A stretch of 64,000 bases of DNA from positions 1-64,000 of the forward strand of contig JAQWMQ010000023.1 of NCBI GenBank assembly GCA_029246705.1. Reading direction: 5' to 3'. The translations under genes and the position numbers were made by a program. Shown here one piece after another: positions 45,947-54,766 of the stretch. Position 1 is the first letter of the stretch. Every line of letters begins with the position of its first letter. The stretch comes from Phycisphaerales bacterium (GTDB taxonomy: Bacteria; Planctomycetota; Phycisphaerae; Phycisphaerales; SM1A02). The notes below the pieces were generated by a model. It ran no database searches and had not been told where the DNA came from. It saw only the letters and a list, made by a program, of their open reading frames with translations.

Positions 45947-46387
45947 ATGCGAACCCGACTGCTGCTCATCCTGTTGCCCGCACTGATCGCGCCCTACCTG
46001 GGTGGTTGCTTTCCCAAGCGCTACAACGCCGCGAAGGGAACCACCAACTATCCGAGCGAGCTGGGTCGTGGGGAGACCGTGAATGTCCAGGTGACTCGCG
46101 ACGGCGAGATGATGAACATCGTCAACGGAACCGCGATCGAGTTCAAGGACATCGACCTCTGGCTGAACCAGCGGTACCTGCACCATGTCGACGAGATTCC
46201 TCCGGGCGGTTCGATCAGCATCAACATGGGCGACTTCTGGGACGTGTGGGGAGGCGGCCCGAACCCGGGCGGTCTTCTTCGCTGGTACGACCCCACGCCG
46301 ATCGTGCTGGTACAGGCCCAGATCGACGAGGAAAGTCCCCTGATCGGATTCATCTCGATCCTGGACTCCGAAGAACTCAACCGCTGA
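45947..46387 (+). CDS. Small lipoprotein of unknown function
   Basis: A 146-residue lipoprotein: signal MRTRLLLILLPALIAPYLGGC, with the Cys at 21. The mature part is beta-rich, with repeated charged turns (ETVNVQVTRDGEMMNIVNGTAIEFKDI and WLNQRYLHHVDEIPPGGSISIN), suggesting an immunoglobulin-like or beta-sandwich domain. I do not recognise a family. An upstream in-frame extension to 45761 would place the signal internally and is rejected. It is divergent from the dihydrouridine synthase gene and ends 21 bases from the convergent thyX stop. Confidence 0.75.
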   Translation: MRTRLLLILLPALIAPYLGGCFPKRYNAAKGTTNYPSELGRGETVNVQVTRDGEMMNIVNGTAIEFKDIDLWLNQRYLHHVDEIPPGGSISINMGDFWDVWGGGPNPGGLLRWYDPTPIVLVQAQIDEESPLIGFISILDSEELNR

Positions 46388-46408
46388 TGAAGCGATGACC
46401 GCTTCGAC

Positions 46409-47284
46409 TCAGAGGTTGAGTCGAGCTCGCTTCTCGTCCCACTCCCGCTGTTCACGCTTGTTGTCGGTGGCGATCGGTTCGCCGCTGCGAATCGCCTCGA
46501 TCTCGAGCTTGGTGAGGTGGAGGCCTTCCATGCGATATTCCTCGAAGGCCTCACAGGCCACCGGGCAGATCGGCTTGATCAGTTCGTACATCGCTTCGGC
46601 GTAGACCCGGATCTCCTGCTGGGCATGGGGGTCCATGCGCAGCGACAGGAAATGCAGCAGGTTGTGGAGATCGCACTTCCAGTACCACTGGGTGTACAGC
46701 GAGACCGGAAGCGCGGCACGAGCGAGTTCGCGAGCGACGCCCTTCTCGGTGAGTTCGAGGTAGCGACCGTAGAGCTTCTCCGAATCCTCCAGCAGTTCGA
46801 GGAAGGACTCGGCGGTCTTGACGTCGATCGACTCCTCGCCACCCTGTCGGTTCGAGGTCGACTGCTTGCGGACGTTCTCGAGGGACGGCCGGTAGAAACA
46901 ATCGGGAACGATCGAGTACCGGGCGCTGTATTCATTGACGTTGGCGGTGCGGTGCCGGATCCACTGCCGTGCGATGAAGATCGGCATGGCGACGTGGAAC
47001 TTGAACTCCACCATCTCGAAGGGTGTGGTGTGTCGATGGCGAAGCAGGTAGCGGACCAGGCCGCGATCCTCGTTCACCTTCTTCGTTCCCTCGCCGTAGG
47101 AGACACGTGCGGCCTGGACGATCGCCTGGTCCGCGGTCTGACCTTCGGGGACGAGGCGTGGCATGGAATCCACGAGGGCGACGAATCCATGGTCGAGGAC
47201 CTTCGTCTCCCAGCGGGCGCTGCCACCCATCACATCCACCATGGGACTTTCCGGATCGACCTTGCGGATCTCGGGGGCACTCAT
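46409..47284 (-). CDS. thyX: Flavin-dependent thymidylate synthase
   Basis: A 291-residue FAD-dependent enzyme making dTMP from dUMP with methylenetetrahydrofolate. The ThyX signature is present as RHRTANVNEYSARYS (R-H-R-x-x-x-x-N-E-x-S-x-R-Y). LVRYLLRHRHTTPFEMVEFKFH is the conserved N-terminal block, and WKCDLHNLLHFLSLRMDPHAQQEIR the C-terminal one. The start MSAPEIRKVD is preferred because GGAAGAG precedes it at six bases; an ATG at 47317 would add 11 residues. It is located downstream of the PH-domain genes on the same strand, 110 bases away. Confidence 0.97.
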   Translation of the reverse strand: MSAPEIRKVDPESPMVDVMGGSARWETKVLDHGFVALVDSMPRLVPEGQTADQAIVQAARVSYGEGTKKVNEDRGLVRYLLRHRHTTPFEMVEFKFHVAMPIFIARQWIRHRTANVNEYSARYSIVPDCFYRPSLENVRKQSTSNRQGGEESIDVKTAESFLELLEDSEKLYGRYLELTEKGVARELARAALPVSLYTQWYWKCDLHNLLHFLSLRMDPHAQQEIRVYAEAMYELIKPICPVACEAFEEYRMEGLHLTKLEIEAIRSGEPIATDNKREQREWDEKRARLNL

Positions 47285-47394
47285 GGACGTCTCTTCCTTG
47301 CTCAGCTGTTCAGGCATGACGACATTCTGGCGGATCTTGGTGGCTTCCGGTACTGATCAACAGGATGTCGACAGGATCCCACCAAGCCAGGGCT

Positions 47395-48195
47395 TCAACC
47401 CGGGAGATCCGCAGGTCGCAGCTCATCCCGGATCTCCTTGAGGACCTCGGACATTCGCCCCCAGTCGGGGGAAGCGTGGCCGGAAGGGGCTGAAGCGTCC
47501 CTGGATACCTCGTGCTCGTCACCCAGCCCGGAACTGCGCGAGAGCCGTACCTGGGTCATGATGAGCTCTCGCAGTCGCTCGGGATCGACCACGCCCTCGA
47601 TCCTGCCGCTGTGGCTGGAATCGCCCCCCTTTTTCCCGGCATCGCCCATTCCACCCCCACCCGCAGTCTCCACCTCGATGTCCGAGAGCTTGAAGAGCCG
47701 CTGAATCGGACCCTGCTTCACGGTCACGTTCTGGATGTTGTCGTAGGTGATGGTGGTCTCGTGGATCACCCACAGTCCGCGACGGATCCGCATGGCGCGG
47801 GTGGTGAGCACGTACCAGGTGCAGTCGTACTGGAGACGAAGAAAGACCAGCCTGACCATCCCCGAGACGAGGATGAAGACGGAGCCGATGACCTCAAGAC
47901 CAGTGCCCCACATTACCCAGGTGGCGTCTTCTGCCCCATTAACCCCCCCGAAGAAATACATCCCGAGCGAGGCCGCCGCAATGCCCAGGAGCGCCAGGCA
48001 GATGCCCAGAATGACCTGGATCTGGCGCAATCGAATCCACGCGGGGGCGGGATGAAAGCTCTCGAGGAGTTCCCCGGAATTCACCGGGATCGTGGCGGGT
48101 TCCAGGGGGATCCGGAGCAGCTTGGCAACCACTCGCTTGATACCTCGATACGTGCGGGAGCCGTCGCCGAGGGTGGCTGGTGGGGAGCTGCTCAT
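47395..48195 (-). CDS. Bacterial PH-domain membrane protein, larger copy
   Basis: A 266-residue inner-membrane protein. Two hydrophobic segments (about 58-85 and 97-118) are followed by a bPH2/DUF304-like domain: WYVLTTRAMRIRRGLWVIHETTITYDNIQNVTVKQGPIQRLFKLSDIEVETAG is the characteristic arrangement of YdbS/YdbT-type proteins. A Gly/Asp-rich insertion and a charged C-terminal helix (MSEVLKEIRDELRP) complete it. The start overlaps the stop of the smaller PH-domain gene by four bases, so the two probably act together. Roles of such pairs are poorly known; links to envelope stress and antimicrobial tolerance exist in other bacteria. Confidence 0.85.
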   Translation of the reverse strand: MSSSPPATLGDGSRTYRGIKRVVAKLLRIPLEPATIPVNSGELLESFHPAPAWIRLRQIQVILGICLALLGIAAASLGMYFFGGVNGAEDATWVMWGTGLEVIGSVFILVSGMVRLVFLRLQYDCTWYVLTTRAMRIRRGLWVIHETTITYDNIQNVTVKQGPIQRLFKLSDIEVETAGGGGMGDAGKKGGDSSHSGRIEGVVDPERLRELIMTQVRLSRSSGLGDEHEVSRDASAPSGHASPDWGRMSEVLKEIRDELRPADLPG

Positions 48196-48680
48196 GAGCG
48201 CTCCCGAAGCAGGTCACGAATCTCAAGGAGCAGTTCGATCACCTCGGACTGATCATGCACCTCGGGTTGGTCATGGGTCTCGGAAGTCTTCTCCTCGCCG
48301 CTGGAGTCCTCCCCCGAACCGCGCATTCGAGCATAGAGCGCATCGCGGAGGGCTCCGGGGTCAGGCGCACCCTCGATGACCATCTCGGGTGCGGCGGAGG
48401 CGCCTGCGGTCTGCACGGAGACGTTGGCAAGATTCATCCACCGCTGCAGCACGTTGCGGGTGAGGTGGATGTCCTGGATCCGGCGGTAGGTGAGGTGGAT
48501 CTCGTTTCGCCAGAGCACCCCCCACTTCATCGAGATGCCCTCATCATCGAATTCGTAGGCGAGGGTCCAGTACTTGAACATCCTGAACAGCCAGACGATC
48601 GGGAACAGCGGCCCGGTCAAGAGTGACTTCAGGAAGTAGTAGGTCGCAAGCGCCGAGACGGGACGCTTGAAGGACTTCAT
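48192..48680 (-). CDS. Bacterial PH-domain protein, smaller copy
   Basis: A 162-residue protein with an N-terminal hydrophobic stretch (residues about 8-32) and a bPH2/DUF304-like domain (YEFDDEGISMKWGVLWRNEIHLTYRRIQDIHLTRNVLQRWMNLANVSVQTAG). The C-terminus ends in a charged helix (SEVIELLLEIRDLLRERS) similar to that of its neighbour, suggesting that the two interact. The ATG at 48680 is chosen; a GTG at 48746 would overlap the preceding gene. It is coupled by ATGA to the larger PH gene. Confidence 0.82.
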   Translation of the reverse strand: MKSFKRPVSALATYYFLKSLLTGPLFPIVWLFRMFKYWTLAYEFDDEGISMKWGVLWRNEIHLTYRRIQDIHLTRNVLQRWMNLANVSVQTAGASAAPEMVIEGAPDPGALRDALYARMRGSGEDSSGEEKTSETHDQPEVHDQSEVIELLLEIRDLLRERS

Positions 48681-48697
48681 CTCGAATGAAGAATCGG

Positions 48698-49222
48698 TCA
48701 AGGGTCGACTTTCGTTTCTGATTGAATCGAGAAGGTTTTCAACCACTCACGAATGGTGTCCTTGGTGGGCGGATCATTCAACGTGGGCAGTCCACCATTT
48801 CCCACCAACGGAGCCAGTGCACCGTCGGAGGAGAAGACGACATCCAGGCGTTCAAGCGCTGCGGCAAGCGAAGGAGCGGGCTCGCCACGCAGGGCGTCCT
48901 CACGGGTGACCGGCCAGTTCTCACCTGCAGAGGGGACGCAACCGATGGCATCAGGCAGGGGTTCAACCGAAAACAGTTCCGCCTCGTCGATCGGGAAACG
49001 TCCATCATGCCCGCAGGCGAAGGCGACCGAGGCCCATGCGACGGCACGCATGTCGAGATCGGTCCGGTTGGCGTTTGCCAGCACGTTGTTCCTGACGATC
49101 CAACCGAAGACGCCGGTGACCAGGACACCAAGGAGGAGTATGAGGACGATCACCTTGAAGACAAGACGAGAGTTGTCCTCCGCCGTGTCCTCGTGAAAAA
49201 AGGGAGAATCGACCCGGTTCAC
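48698..49222 (-). CDS. Membrane-anchored hypothetical protein
   Basis: A 174-residue protein with one N-terminal transmembrane helix ([23 protein letters not shown]) and a mainly polar extracytoplasmic part. Residues about 60-110 contain [22 protein letters not shown] and similar, without a family I can name; a pilin-like pseudopilin layout (short N-terminus, long hydrophobic helix) was considered, but the prepilin cleavage motif is absent. The start overlaps the stop of the ABC ATPase gene by four bases, and the smaller PH gene follows 17 bases after its stop. It clearly belongs to this operon. Confidence 0.7.
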   Translation of the reverse strand: MNRVDSPFFHEDTAEDNSRLVFKVIVLILLLGVLVTGVFGWIVRNNVLANANRTDLDMRAVAWASVAFACGHDGRFPIDEAELFSVEPLPDAIGCVPSAGENWPVTREDALRGEPAPSLAAALERLDVVFSSDGALAPLVGNGGLPTLNDPPTKDTIREWLKTFSIQSETKVDP

Positions 49223-50088
49223 ATTCGCATTCCTTCGAAGGTCATGCGCTTCTTCTCTCGCCGGGGATCGACCTCGGGAACCGCGGACAACAATGCCTGG
49301 GTGTAGGCATGCTGCGGGTTCTCGATGATCGAGGTCCGATCACCCTCCTCGACGATCTGTCCGTTGAACATCACCGCGATGCGATTGCAGACGTGGTGGA
49401 TGACGGCCATGTCGTGCGAGATGAACAGGTAGGAAAGCCCGAATTCATCCTGCAGGTCGGCAAGCAGGTTCAGGATCTGCGATTGAATGGACACATCGAG
49501 CGCGGAGGTCGGCTCGTCACACACGATCAGTTTCGGCTCGAGGGCCAGGGCTCGGGCGATGCCGATTCTCTGGCGCTGTCCGCCGGAGAATTCGTGCGGG
49601 TAGCGATCGGCGGCCTGCTTCCAGAGACCGCAGCGCTCGAGCAGCTGCTCAACGCGATGTCGCAGCTCGTCACCCTTGGCGATTCCGTGAACTTCAAGCG
49701 GCTCGCCGACGATGCGGCCGACGCGCATGCGCGGGTTCAGCGAACCCGCCGGGTCCTGGAAGATGATCTGCATCTTGCGACGGATGTCACGCATCTGCCT
49801 GGCATTCATCGCGAAGACCTCTTCGCCGGCGTACCGAACGCTTCCCGAGGTGGCGGGGATCAGCCTGAGGATCGTTCTTCCCACCGTGGTCTTGCCACAT
49901 CCGGATTCACCGACGAGTCCGAGGGTCTCACCAGGCTTGATCGAGAAACTGACGCCGTCCACGGCTCGCACGTGGTCAACGATCCTCTGAAGCATCCCCT
50001 GGCGTACGGGGAAGTGCGTCTTCAGATCGGTGACCTCGAGCAGGGGTCCGGTGTCGGCAGCATTGAAATGGGCGTTGTCGGTGTGCAT
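49219..50088 (-). CDS. Oligopeptide-type ABC transporter ATPase (OppF/DppF family)
   Basis: A 289-residue ATPase. Walker A is [12 protein letters not shown], the signature is [16 protein letters not shown], Walker B ends in [11 protein letters not shown], and [14 protein letters not shown] holds the switch His. The N-terminal [12 protein letters not shown] and the C-terminal [18 protein letters not shown] are typical of the OppF/DppF group. No permease or binding-protein gene is nearby; the missing partners must be encoded elsewhere. It sits between the HtrA-type protease gene (74 bases upstream) and the membrane-anchored gene it overlaps by four bases. Confidence 0.93.
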   Translation of the reverse strand: MHTDNAHFNAADTGPLLEVTDLKTHFPVRQGMLQRIVDHVRAVDGVSFSIKPGETLGLVGESGCGKTTVGRTILRLIPATSGSVRYAGEEVFAMNARQMRDIRRKMQIIFQDPAGSLNPRMRVGRIVGEPLEVHGIAKGDELRHRVEQLLERCGLWKQAADRYPHEFSGGQRQRIGIARALALEPKLIVCDEPTSALDVSIQSQILNLLADLQDEFGLSYLFISHDMAVIHHVCNRIAVMFNGQIVEEGDRTSIIENPQHAYTQALLSAVPEVDPRREKKRMTFEGMRM

Positions 50089-50162
50089 CGGAATCGCAGT
50101 CTACCTTCTCCGGAGGCCTCCCACAGCCTCCAACGGAAACCCGGGCATCCGGGTGCTTGCGG

Positions 50163-51698
50163 TCAGGGGAGCTTCATCTGCACGATCAAGGGCTCTCCGT
50201 CGGGCGAACTGATCCCGAGTTCGACCACTCGGGTTCCTCCCCGGTACCGAGACTGGTTTTCCGCCTGCCGCAAGCGCGCATAGAGATCTTCCTCGTTGGA
50301 GACCGAATCCCGCCCGACACGGTTGATGACCGAACCGGCATCGACCGTTCGGCTGAGGAATCCGGATTGAGCACGTTCAGGGACCAGGATCCCGGGCTGC
50401 CAGTCGACCCCCCGCTCTCGAGCAAGCATCGGTGTCAGCGTCGCAAGTCCGTTGAAACCCGCACGTCGGAGCAGGGCGACCTGCCGTTGATAATTCGATT
50501 TCGGATCAAGGCGCCCGAGTTCGACGTCGACGAGGAACTCCGCCGGAACACCTTCGGATTCGTTCCAACGCCAGATCTTCAACTCGACGATGGTCGCAGG
50601 CCGGCGAAGTCCGATCTGGGCGCGCACGTTGTCGATGCTCTCAACGGAAATGCCGTCAACTGCCATCAGGACATCCCCGCTGCGAATGTCGATGCGCTCG
50701 GCCGGGAAACCCGGTTGGACGCTTTCAATCAGGACTCCAAGACCATCGAATTCATCGAGGATCCTCTGTTCGGTCTCGGGCAGGCTTCGCACCGAACGAA
50801 GCATGTCCAGCTCGAGCATCGAGATGCCGAGGAAACCCTTCGAGACCTCACCGGTCTCGATCAACTGATCGACGACCAGCTCGATCATGCGGATCGGGAT
50901 GGCCAATCCGATCCCGGCGAACTGGCCGTCACCCACGTTGGTGCCTCGACCCGTGGCGATCGCGGTGTTCATGCCGATCACCTTGCCGGCGATGTCGCTG
51001 AGAGGCCCACCGGAATTCCCCGGGTTGACTGCAGCATCCACCTGGATGAAGTTCTCGAAATCGAGTTCATCAATTCCCGCGGTGCGGCTCAGTCCGGAAA
51101 CGATTCCAGAGGACATGGAGAAGCGAAAATCAAAGGGCGATCCGAAGGCGAACACGAGATCACCCTGTTCGGGGAGGACATCGGATCGCTCCGCAGGAAG
51201 CAAGCGGTCGGGACTGATTCGCACCACCGCGATGTCACTTCGCATGTCGGAACCGACGAAAGTCGCGGTTCGCACCTCGCCCGTGGCAAGCTGAACCTCG
51301 ATGACATCAGCGGGGGCGATGACATGGGCATTGGTGACCACGTGCCCCTGGTCGTCGTAGATCCACCCTGAACCGGAGGACGTGTAGTAGCCACCGAGCG
51401 CTGACCCGGGTTCGCGCAGCGACCCACGGGTCGAGACGTGGACCACCGATGGTTCGACCTTGGTCGCGAGATCCCGCGTGGCCTGGTTCAGCGCTGTAAG
51501 TGGATTGCCCAGGGCAAGTCGGTTGGTGGCCAGATCAACCGTGGCCTGCTGTCGGGCGAACTCGAGGTTGCGAATCAGCAGCGGCCCACCAAGAAGAACC
51601 AGGGCACCCATGACGATCAGGACGAGCGCCGGACCGAGGGAGCGGGCAGGCCTGGGATTGGCAGAGGACCCGCGATGCGGATCTTCAGAACTGTTCAT
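50163..51698 (-). CDS. HtrA/DegP-type trypsin-like serine protease with PDZ domains
   Basis: A 511-residue periplasmic protease held by an N-terminal helix (ALVLIVMGALVLLGGPLLI). Catalytic triad: H125 in VTNAHVIA, D155 in RSDIAVVRI, S229 in NPGNSGGPL. A PDZ domain follows (about 285-375: GLGVLIESVQPGFPAERIDIRSGDVLMAVDG), and a second, weaker PDZ-like region fills the C-terminus (GILVPERAQSGFLSRTVDAGSVINRVG). It removes or protects misfolded envelope proteins. PanB ends 25 bases after its start on the upstream side, so it is part of a long same-strand run. Confidence 0.94.
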   Translation of the reverse strand: MNSSEDPHRGSSANPRPARSLGPALVLIVMGALVLLGGPLLIRNLEFARQQATVDLATNRLALGNPLTALNQATRDLATKVEPSVVHVSTRGSLREPGSALGGYYTSSGSGWIYDDQGHVVTNAHVIAPADVIEVQLATGEVRTATFVGSDMRSDIAVVRISPDRLLPAERSDVLPEQGDLVFAFGSPFDFRFSMSSGIVSGLSRTAGIDELDFENFIQVDAAVNPGNSGGPLSDIAGKVIGMNTAIATGRGTNVGDGQFAGIGLAIPIRMIELVVDQLIETGEVSKGFLGISMLELDMLRSVRSLPETEQRILDEFDGLGVLIESVQPGFPAERIDIRSGDVLMAVDGISVESIDNVRAQIGLRRPATIVELKIWRWNESEGVPAEFLVDVELGRLDPKSNYQRQVALLRRAGFNGLATLTPMLARERGVDWQPGILVPERAQSGFLSRTVDAGSVINRVGRDSVSNEEDLYARLRQAENQSRYRGGTRVVELGISSPDGEPLIVQMKLP

Positions 51699-51723
51699 GG
51701 GTCGGTCTCATGCAGGTGATGGA

Positions 51724-52635
51724 TCAGGCAGTACCGTCGGCAGCATCATCACGTTGCGACAATCGCTCCGATTCGCCCTCACGCATGCGATAGGGATGTT
51801 CACCGTGCGCACGCCGCCGGACACGGTCGGCCCAGTGAGCCGCCACGTGCACCATGGCCTGTCCGAGTGGTGCGATCGGTTGCGCGAAGGGTGGCTGCCA
51901 TTCGGTCATGCCGGTCAGGTCGTGGGTCACCACGATCTGACCGTGACACGCGGGCCCGGCACCACAGCCGATCACCGGCAGGTCGACGGCCTCGACGATG
52001 GCGGCTGCCACTTCCTCGGGAACCGCCTCGACCAGGATCATGACGGCACCGGAGTCCTCGAAGAGACGGGCCTCGTCCACCAGTCGTCGGGCGTCGTCGG
52101 CGCTTCGTCCATCCGAGTAGTACCCACCGTGGCGACCAACGTGCTGGGGGCGGGAACCGATGTGTGCGATCACGGGAATACCGGCTTGCGACATGCGCCC
52201 GACGAGCGGGGCGAATGCCTCGTCCACTTCGAGCTTCACTGCATCCGCATGTCCCTCGACGAGGAAGCGACCACCATTGCGGATCGCCTCGCTTTCCGAG
52301 ACCTGATAACTCAGGAACGGCATGTCGCCGATGACCCAGCATTTCGGAGCACCGCGCTTGACCGCCGCGGTCAGGGTGATCATGAATTCAAGTGGTGCGT
52401 GGATCGTGGTGGGAAGCCCGAGAATGACCTCTGCCGCGGTGTCCCCCACGAGGAGCACCGGAACACCGGCCTGCTGCAGCCAGCCGGCAGTGAGGGCGTC
52501 ATAGGCGGTGAGACACGGAAAGGCCTCACCTGACGCGACCATTTGCCGCAGGGTGCGGATGGTCACCGGTCGTTCGAGTGGAACGATTTCTGGACCAGGA
52601 ATCGACGTGGTGAATCCGGAAGTTGGTACAGCCAT
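51724..52635 (-). CDS. panB: 3-methyl-2-oxobutanoate hydroxymethyltransferase
   Basis: A 303-residue enzyme of pantothenate (coenzyme A) synthesis that makes ketopantoate. Motifs: CLTAYDALTAGWLQQAGVPVLLVGDTAAEVILG (metal and substrate site), VIGDMPFLSYQ, GGRFLVEGHADAVKLE, PVIAHIGSRPQHVG, and VIGCGAGPACHGQIVVTHDL. About 45 residues at the N-terminus precede the usual start. The related CoA gene coaD lies less than 2 kb away on the same strand, but panC and panE are not in the window. Confidence 0.96.
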   Translation of the reverse strand: MAVPTSGFTTSIPGPEIVPLERPVTIRTLRQMVASGEAFPCLTAYDALTAGWLQQAGVPVLLVGDTAAEVILGLPTTIHAPLEFMITLTAAVKRGAPKCWVIGDMPFLSYQVSESEAIRNGGRFLVEGHADAVKLEVDEAFAPLVGRMSQAGIPVIAHIGSRPQHVGRHGGYYSDGRSADDARRLVDEARLFEDSGAVMILVEAVPEEVAAAIVEAVDLPVIGCGAGPACHGQIVVTHDLTGMTEWQPPFAQPIAPLGQAMVHVAAHWADRVRRRAHGEHPYRMREGESERLSQRDDAADGTA

Positions 52636-52971
52636 GGTGGAAGTCTATGCCCTTCGAGGCCCGGAAGGGAGTCCCTAAAGGGGGATTCCCGGTCCCAGCC
52701 CACCCAATCCCACCTCATGAGCCAAGAATTGGAGGAAGCACTTGCTGTTCGTTTTCTGGATTCGAGATTTAACCTCGATCGCACCGCACGGGGGACTCAG
52801 GTCCCGGAGTCCGGCCAACAGCTTGAGTGCCAATTAGTTCGCCTCGACATGGGCGCACTCCGGCACCTGGGTCCTCTTGCCCGCGATCGACAACATTGCC
52901 CTGGATCGACCCCGTTCGGTATCGCCTCCCCGAGCGGGGTCGGCTTTTTTTGAACAGGAGATCGCGGGACT
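52636..52971 (+). ncRNA. Candidate short transcript, no clear coding frame
   Basis: A 336-base gap between two minus-strand genes. On the plus strand it ends in an intrinsic terminator (52907-52951) although no plus-strand gene precedes it. Near 52666-52690 an imperfect hairpin is built from gggagtccct and agggggattccc. A 79-codon frame from 52717 (MSQELEEALAVRFLD) exists, but it runs through the terminator and lacks the third-position GC bias of the neighbours, so a non-coding RNA is preferred. The 5-prime end is not defined. Confidence 0.35.
52907..52951 (+). terminator. Intrinsic terminator on the plus strand
   Basis: Arms cgaccccg (52907-52914) and cggggtcg (52935-52942), a 20-base loop, then seven T at 52945-52951. 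It points away from any annotated gene and supports a small plus-strand transcript. Confidence 0.65.
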
Positions 52972-53655
52972 TCACCACTTGCGCAGGGGATTGGGGATCA
53001 ACCCGTCGCGGCCTGGTACCAGCAGGTCGGCGATCTCAACCACCTCCCGCAAGGACTCCTGTGCGGCCTGGATGTCACTGCAATTCTGGAGGACCTGACC
53101 CGCTTCGAGATGTTCGATGGTCGGCACAGCATCGGAAGCGACCATGATCGTCCACTGTGGCATCGCAACCAGAAGACCTGAAAGCCCCGGAGTGACCCCG
53201 GGCAGTGGGAAGAGGTCGATGTTCTCGGCGAGCGAGTCCGGCGCCGCCTCGCAGCGCCGCAACAAGGCGATTTCCTCGCGAACGGTCGTGCACAGGTCCT
53301 GGTCACCGGCTTCCTCGGCCTTCTGAAAGGCTTCGACGAGCCCGACCCCGACCGACTCGCGTTCACGTTCGGAGACCAGCCAGCGAGCATTCTCGAAGAG
53401 CGGCAGCCCACGCCGACTCTCCGGTCGGAACGAACTGAGAAAGACGTCGGTGATCTCCGCGGGTTGAACACCACTTCGTTCCTGCAGTCGATCAAGGAGG
53501 ATCTTCCCCGGCAGGGACGGATCGACGAGGATCTTGCGGTCATCAATCGACAACAAGATGGTGCTCAGATGGCCGGGCCGCAGGTTGCCCTTCTCTCCAC
53601 GGAGAGGATGTGCGGCAAGTGCACCCATTGATATGACACGAAGCTCGACGCTCAT
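52972..53655 (-). CDS. Metallo-beta-lactamase-fold protein lacking the metal ligands
   Basis: A 227-residue soluble protein. The order of strands fits the MBL fold: STILLSIDDRKILVDPSLPG (first sheet, Asp), then ITDVFLSSFRPESRRGLPLF at the place of the H-x-H-x-D-H loop, LPGVTPGLSGLLVAMPQWTIMVASDAVPT at the place of the TPGHTPG-containing strand with the bridging Asp. The His residues expected in the first loop and in T-P-G-H are replaced (S74-S80 region; Leu in PGLSG), so metal-dependent hydrolysis is unlikely. It is the last gene of the acyl-chain/coaD operon. A binding or regulatory role is an inference. Confidence 0.75.
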   Translation of the reverse strand: MSVELRVISMGALAAHPLRGEKGNLRPGHLSTILLSIDDRKILVDPSLPGKILLDRLQERSGVQPAEITDVFLSSFRPESRRGLPLFENARWLVSERERESVGVGLVEAFQKAEEAGDQDLCTTVREEIALLRRCEAAPDSLAENIDLFPLPGVTPGLSGLLVAMPQWTIMVASDAVPTIEHLEAGQVLQNCSDIQAAQESLREVVEIADLLVPGRDGLIPNPLRKW

Positions 53656-53683
53656 GGGCGTGCATTCCTTCCAACCAGGATGT

Positions 53684-54214
53684 TCAATCGTCCGTCATGT
53701 CCAGACGTTTTTCGGCGATCGCATCGATCACGAGCGCGGGGAGCATGGTTCCAAGGCGATCAAGGTCGCCACCAAGGGATGCGATCTGCCGAATGAGACT
53801 CGAAGATGTGTAGGCGAAGGATTCGCCGGGAACCACGAAGACGGATTCGATGTCCGCGACCTGGCGGTTGGTGATCGCGAGCTGGCACTCCGCGTGCAGG
53901 TCGGTGGTGTTGCGAATGCCTCTGAGGATCACCGTGGCCTCGACCTCGCGAGCGAAATCGACGGTGAGCCCCTCGTAATAGGCGACGGTCACCGGAGCAC
54001 CGTCGGGATTCGCCGCAACCAGCTCGCTGACCAGCTGGGTCATCATCTCGACCCTGAGCCCGGCCTCGAAGAAGGCGGATTTGTCGGGATTGCAGCCGAC
54101 GGCCACGACGATCTCGTCGAACATGCGCCGCGCACGAACCAGCACGTCGAGATGCCCCAGGGTGGGCGGATCGAAGGAGCCAGGGTAGATCGCCTTGTGA
54201 ATTCGTGCTTTCAC
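53684..54214 (-). CDS. coaD: Pantetheine-phosphate adenylyltransferase
   Basis: A 176-residue enzyme forming dephospho-CoA from phosphopantetheine and ATP. Motifs: AIYPGSFDPPTLGHLDVLVRA (P-loop-like S/T-x-G-H site), AVGCNPDKSAFF, VTVAYYEGLTVDFA, ILRGIRNTTD (R-G-I-R ATP site) and YTSSSLIRQIASLGGD. Length is close to the family's usual 160. It sits 21 bases after the hotdog-fold gene and 28 bases before the MBL-fold gene; CoA supply beside acyl carrier protein genes makes sense, since CoA donates the prosthetic group. Confidence 0.97.
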   Translation of the reverse strand: MKARIHKAIYPGSFDPPTLGHLDVLVRARRMFDEIVVAVGCNPDKSAFFEAGLRVEMMTQLVSELVAANPDGAPVTVAYYEGLTVDFAREVEATVILRGIRNTTDLHAECQLAITNRQVADIESVFVVPGESFAYTSSSLIRQIASLGGDLDRLGTMLPALVIDAIAEKRLDMTDD

Positions 54215-54235
54215 CAGGATCAGACCTTTCGGTGT

Positions 54236-54760
54236 TCAGCCGCAGACCGAATCGAGACCCGCGGTCCTGAGCAGGGTTCGAAAGTTTTCACCGAAGACGA
54301 AGTTGTGTTCGGGGAACTCGAGGCCGGACATGTTGTTGTCGATGTGACTGAAGATCAGGTCGATCCGACCGATGGGTCTCCAGCTTCCCTCCCGATGATC
54401 AAGGCGCTCGATGGTCCCGGTGGTCGAGGCACCGGCATCATCCATTCGTTCGATGGTCGCGTCGTATCGGATCGACTGTCCGGGAACGACATCCTGCTCG
54501 ATGTTGACCCGGACGATCTTCGCGAGGACGACCTTCTCACGGAAGGCGTTCACGGAGCCGACGAGCACGCCGGCGGTCTGGGCCATTCCCTCGACGATGA
54601 GGGAGTTGGGCATCATCGGCAGCGCCGGCTCGTCCGCGGTCGCGGCGAAATGATCGTGTACGTGCTCCTCGGACAAGGAGACGTTCTTCACCGCAACGAG
54701 CCGTTTGTTCGGCTCGTAGTCGGTGATGGCATCGATCCACATCCAGCGCACGCCGGTCAA
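54236..54760 (-). CDS. Hotdog-fold (3R)-hydroxyacyl-ACP dehydratase-like protein, 174 residues
   Basis: A FabA/FabZ-like protein of the hotdog fold. AVKNVSLSEEHVHDHFAA contains the position of the catalytic His (H-F motif), followed by PMMPNSLIVEGMAQTAGVLVG, equivalent to the P-G-V-L-I-x-E-A-x-A-Q block, with Glu present. The chain is longer than FabZ (about 140-150), with extra sequence at the C-terminus (EHNFVFGENFRTLLRTAGLD). It lies six bases after the acyl carrier protein gene. Dehydration of an ACP-bound acyl chain is likely; whether it serves core fatty-acid synthesis or a special lipid is open. Confidence 0.85.
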   Translation of the reverse strand: MTGVRWMWIDAITDYEPNKRLVAVKNVSLSEEHVHDHFAATADEPALPMMPNSLIVEGMAQTAGVLVGSVNAFREKVVLAKIVRVNIEQDVVPGQSIRYDATIERMDDAGASTTGTIERLDHREGSWRPIGRIDLIFSHIDNNMSGLEFPEHNFVFGENFRTLLRTAGLDSVCG

Positions 54761-54766
54761 CTCCGA

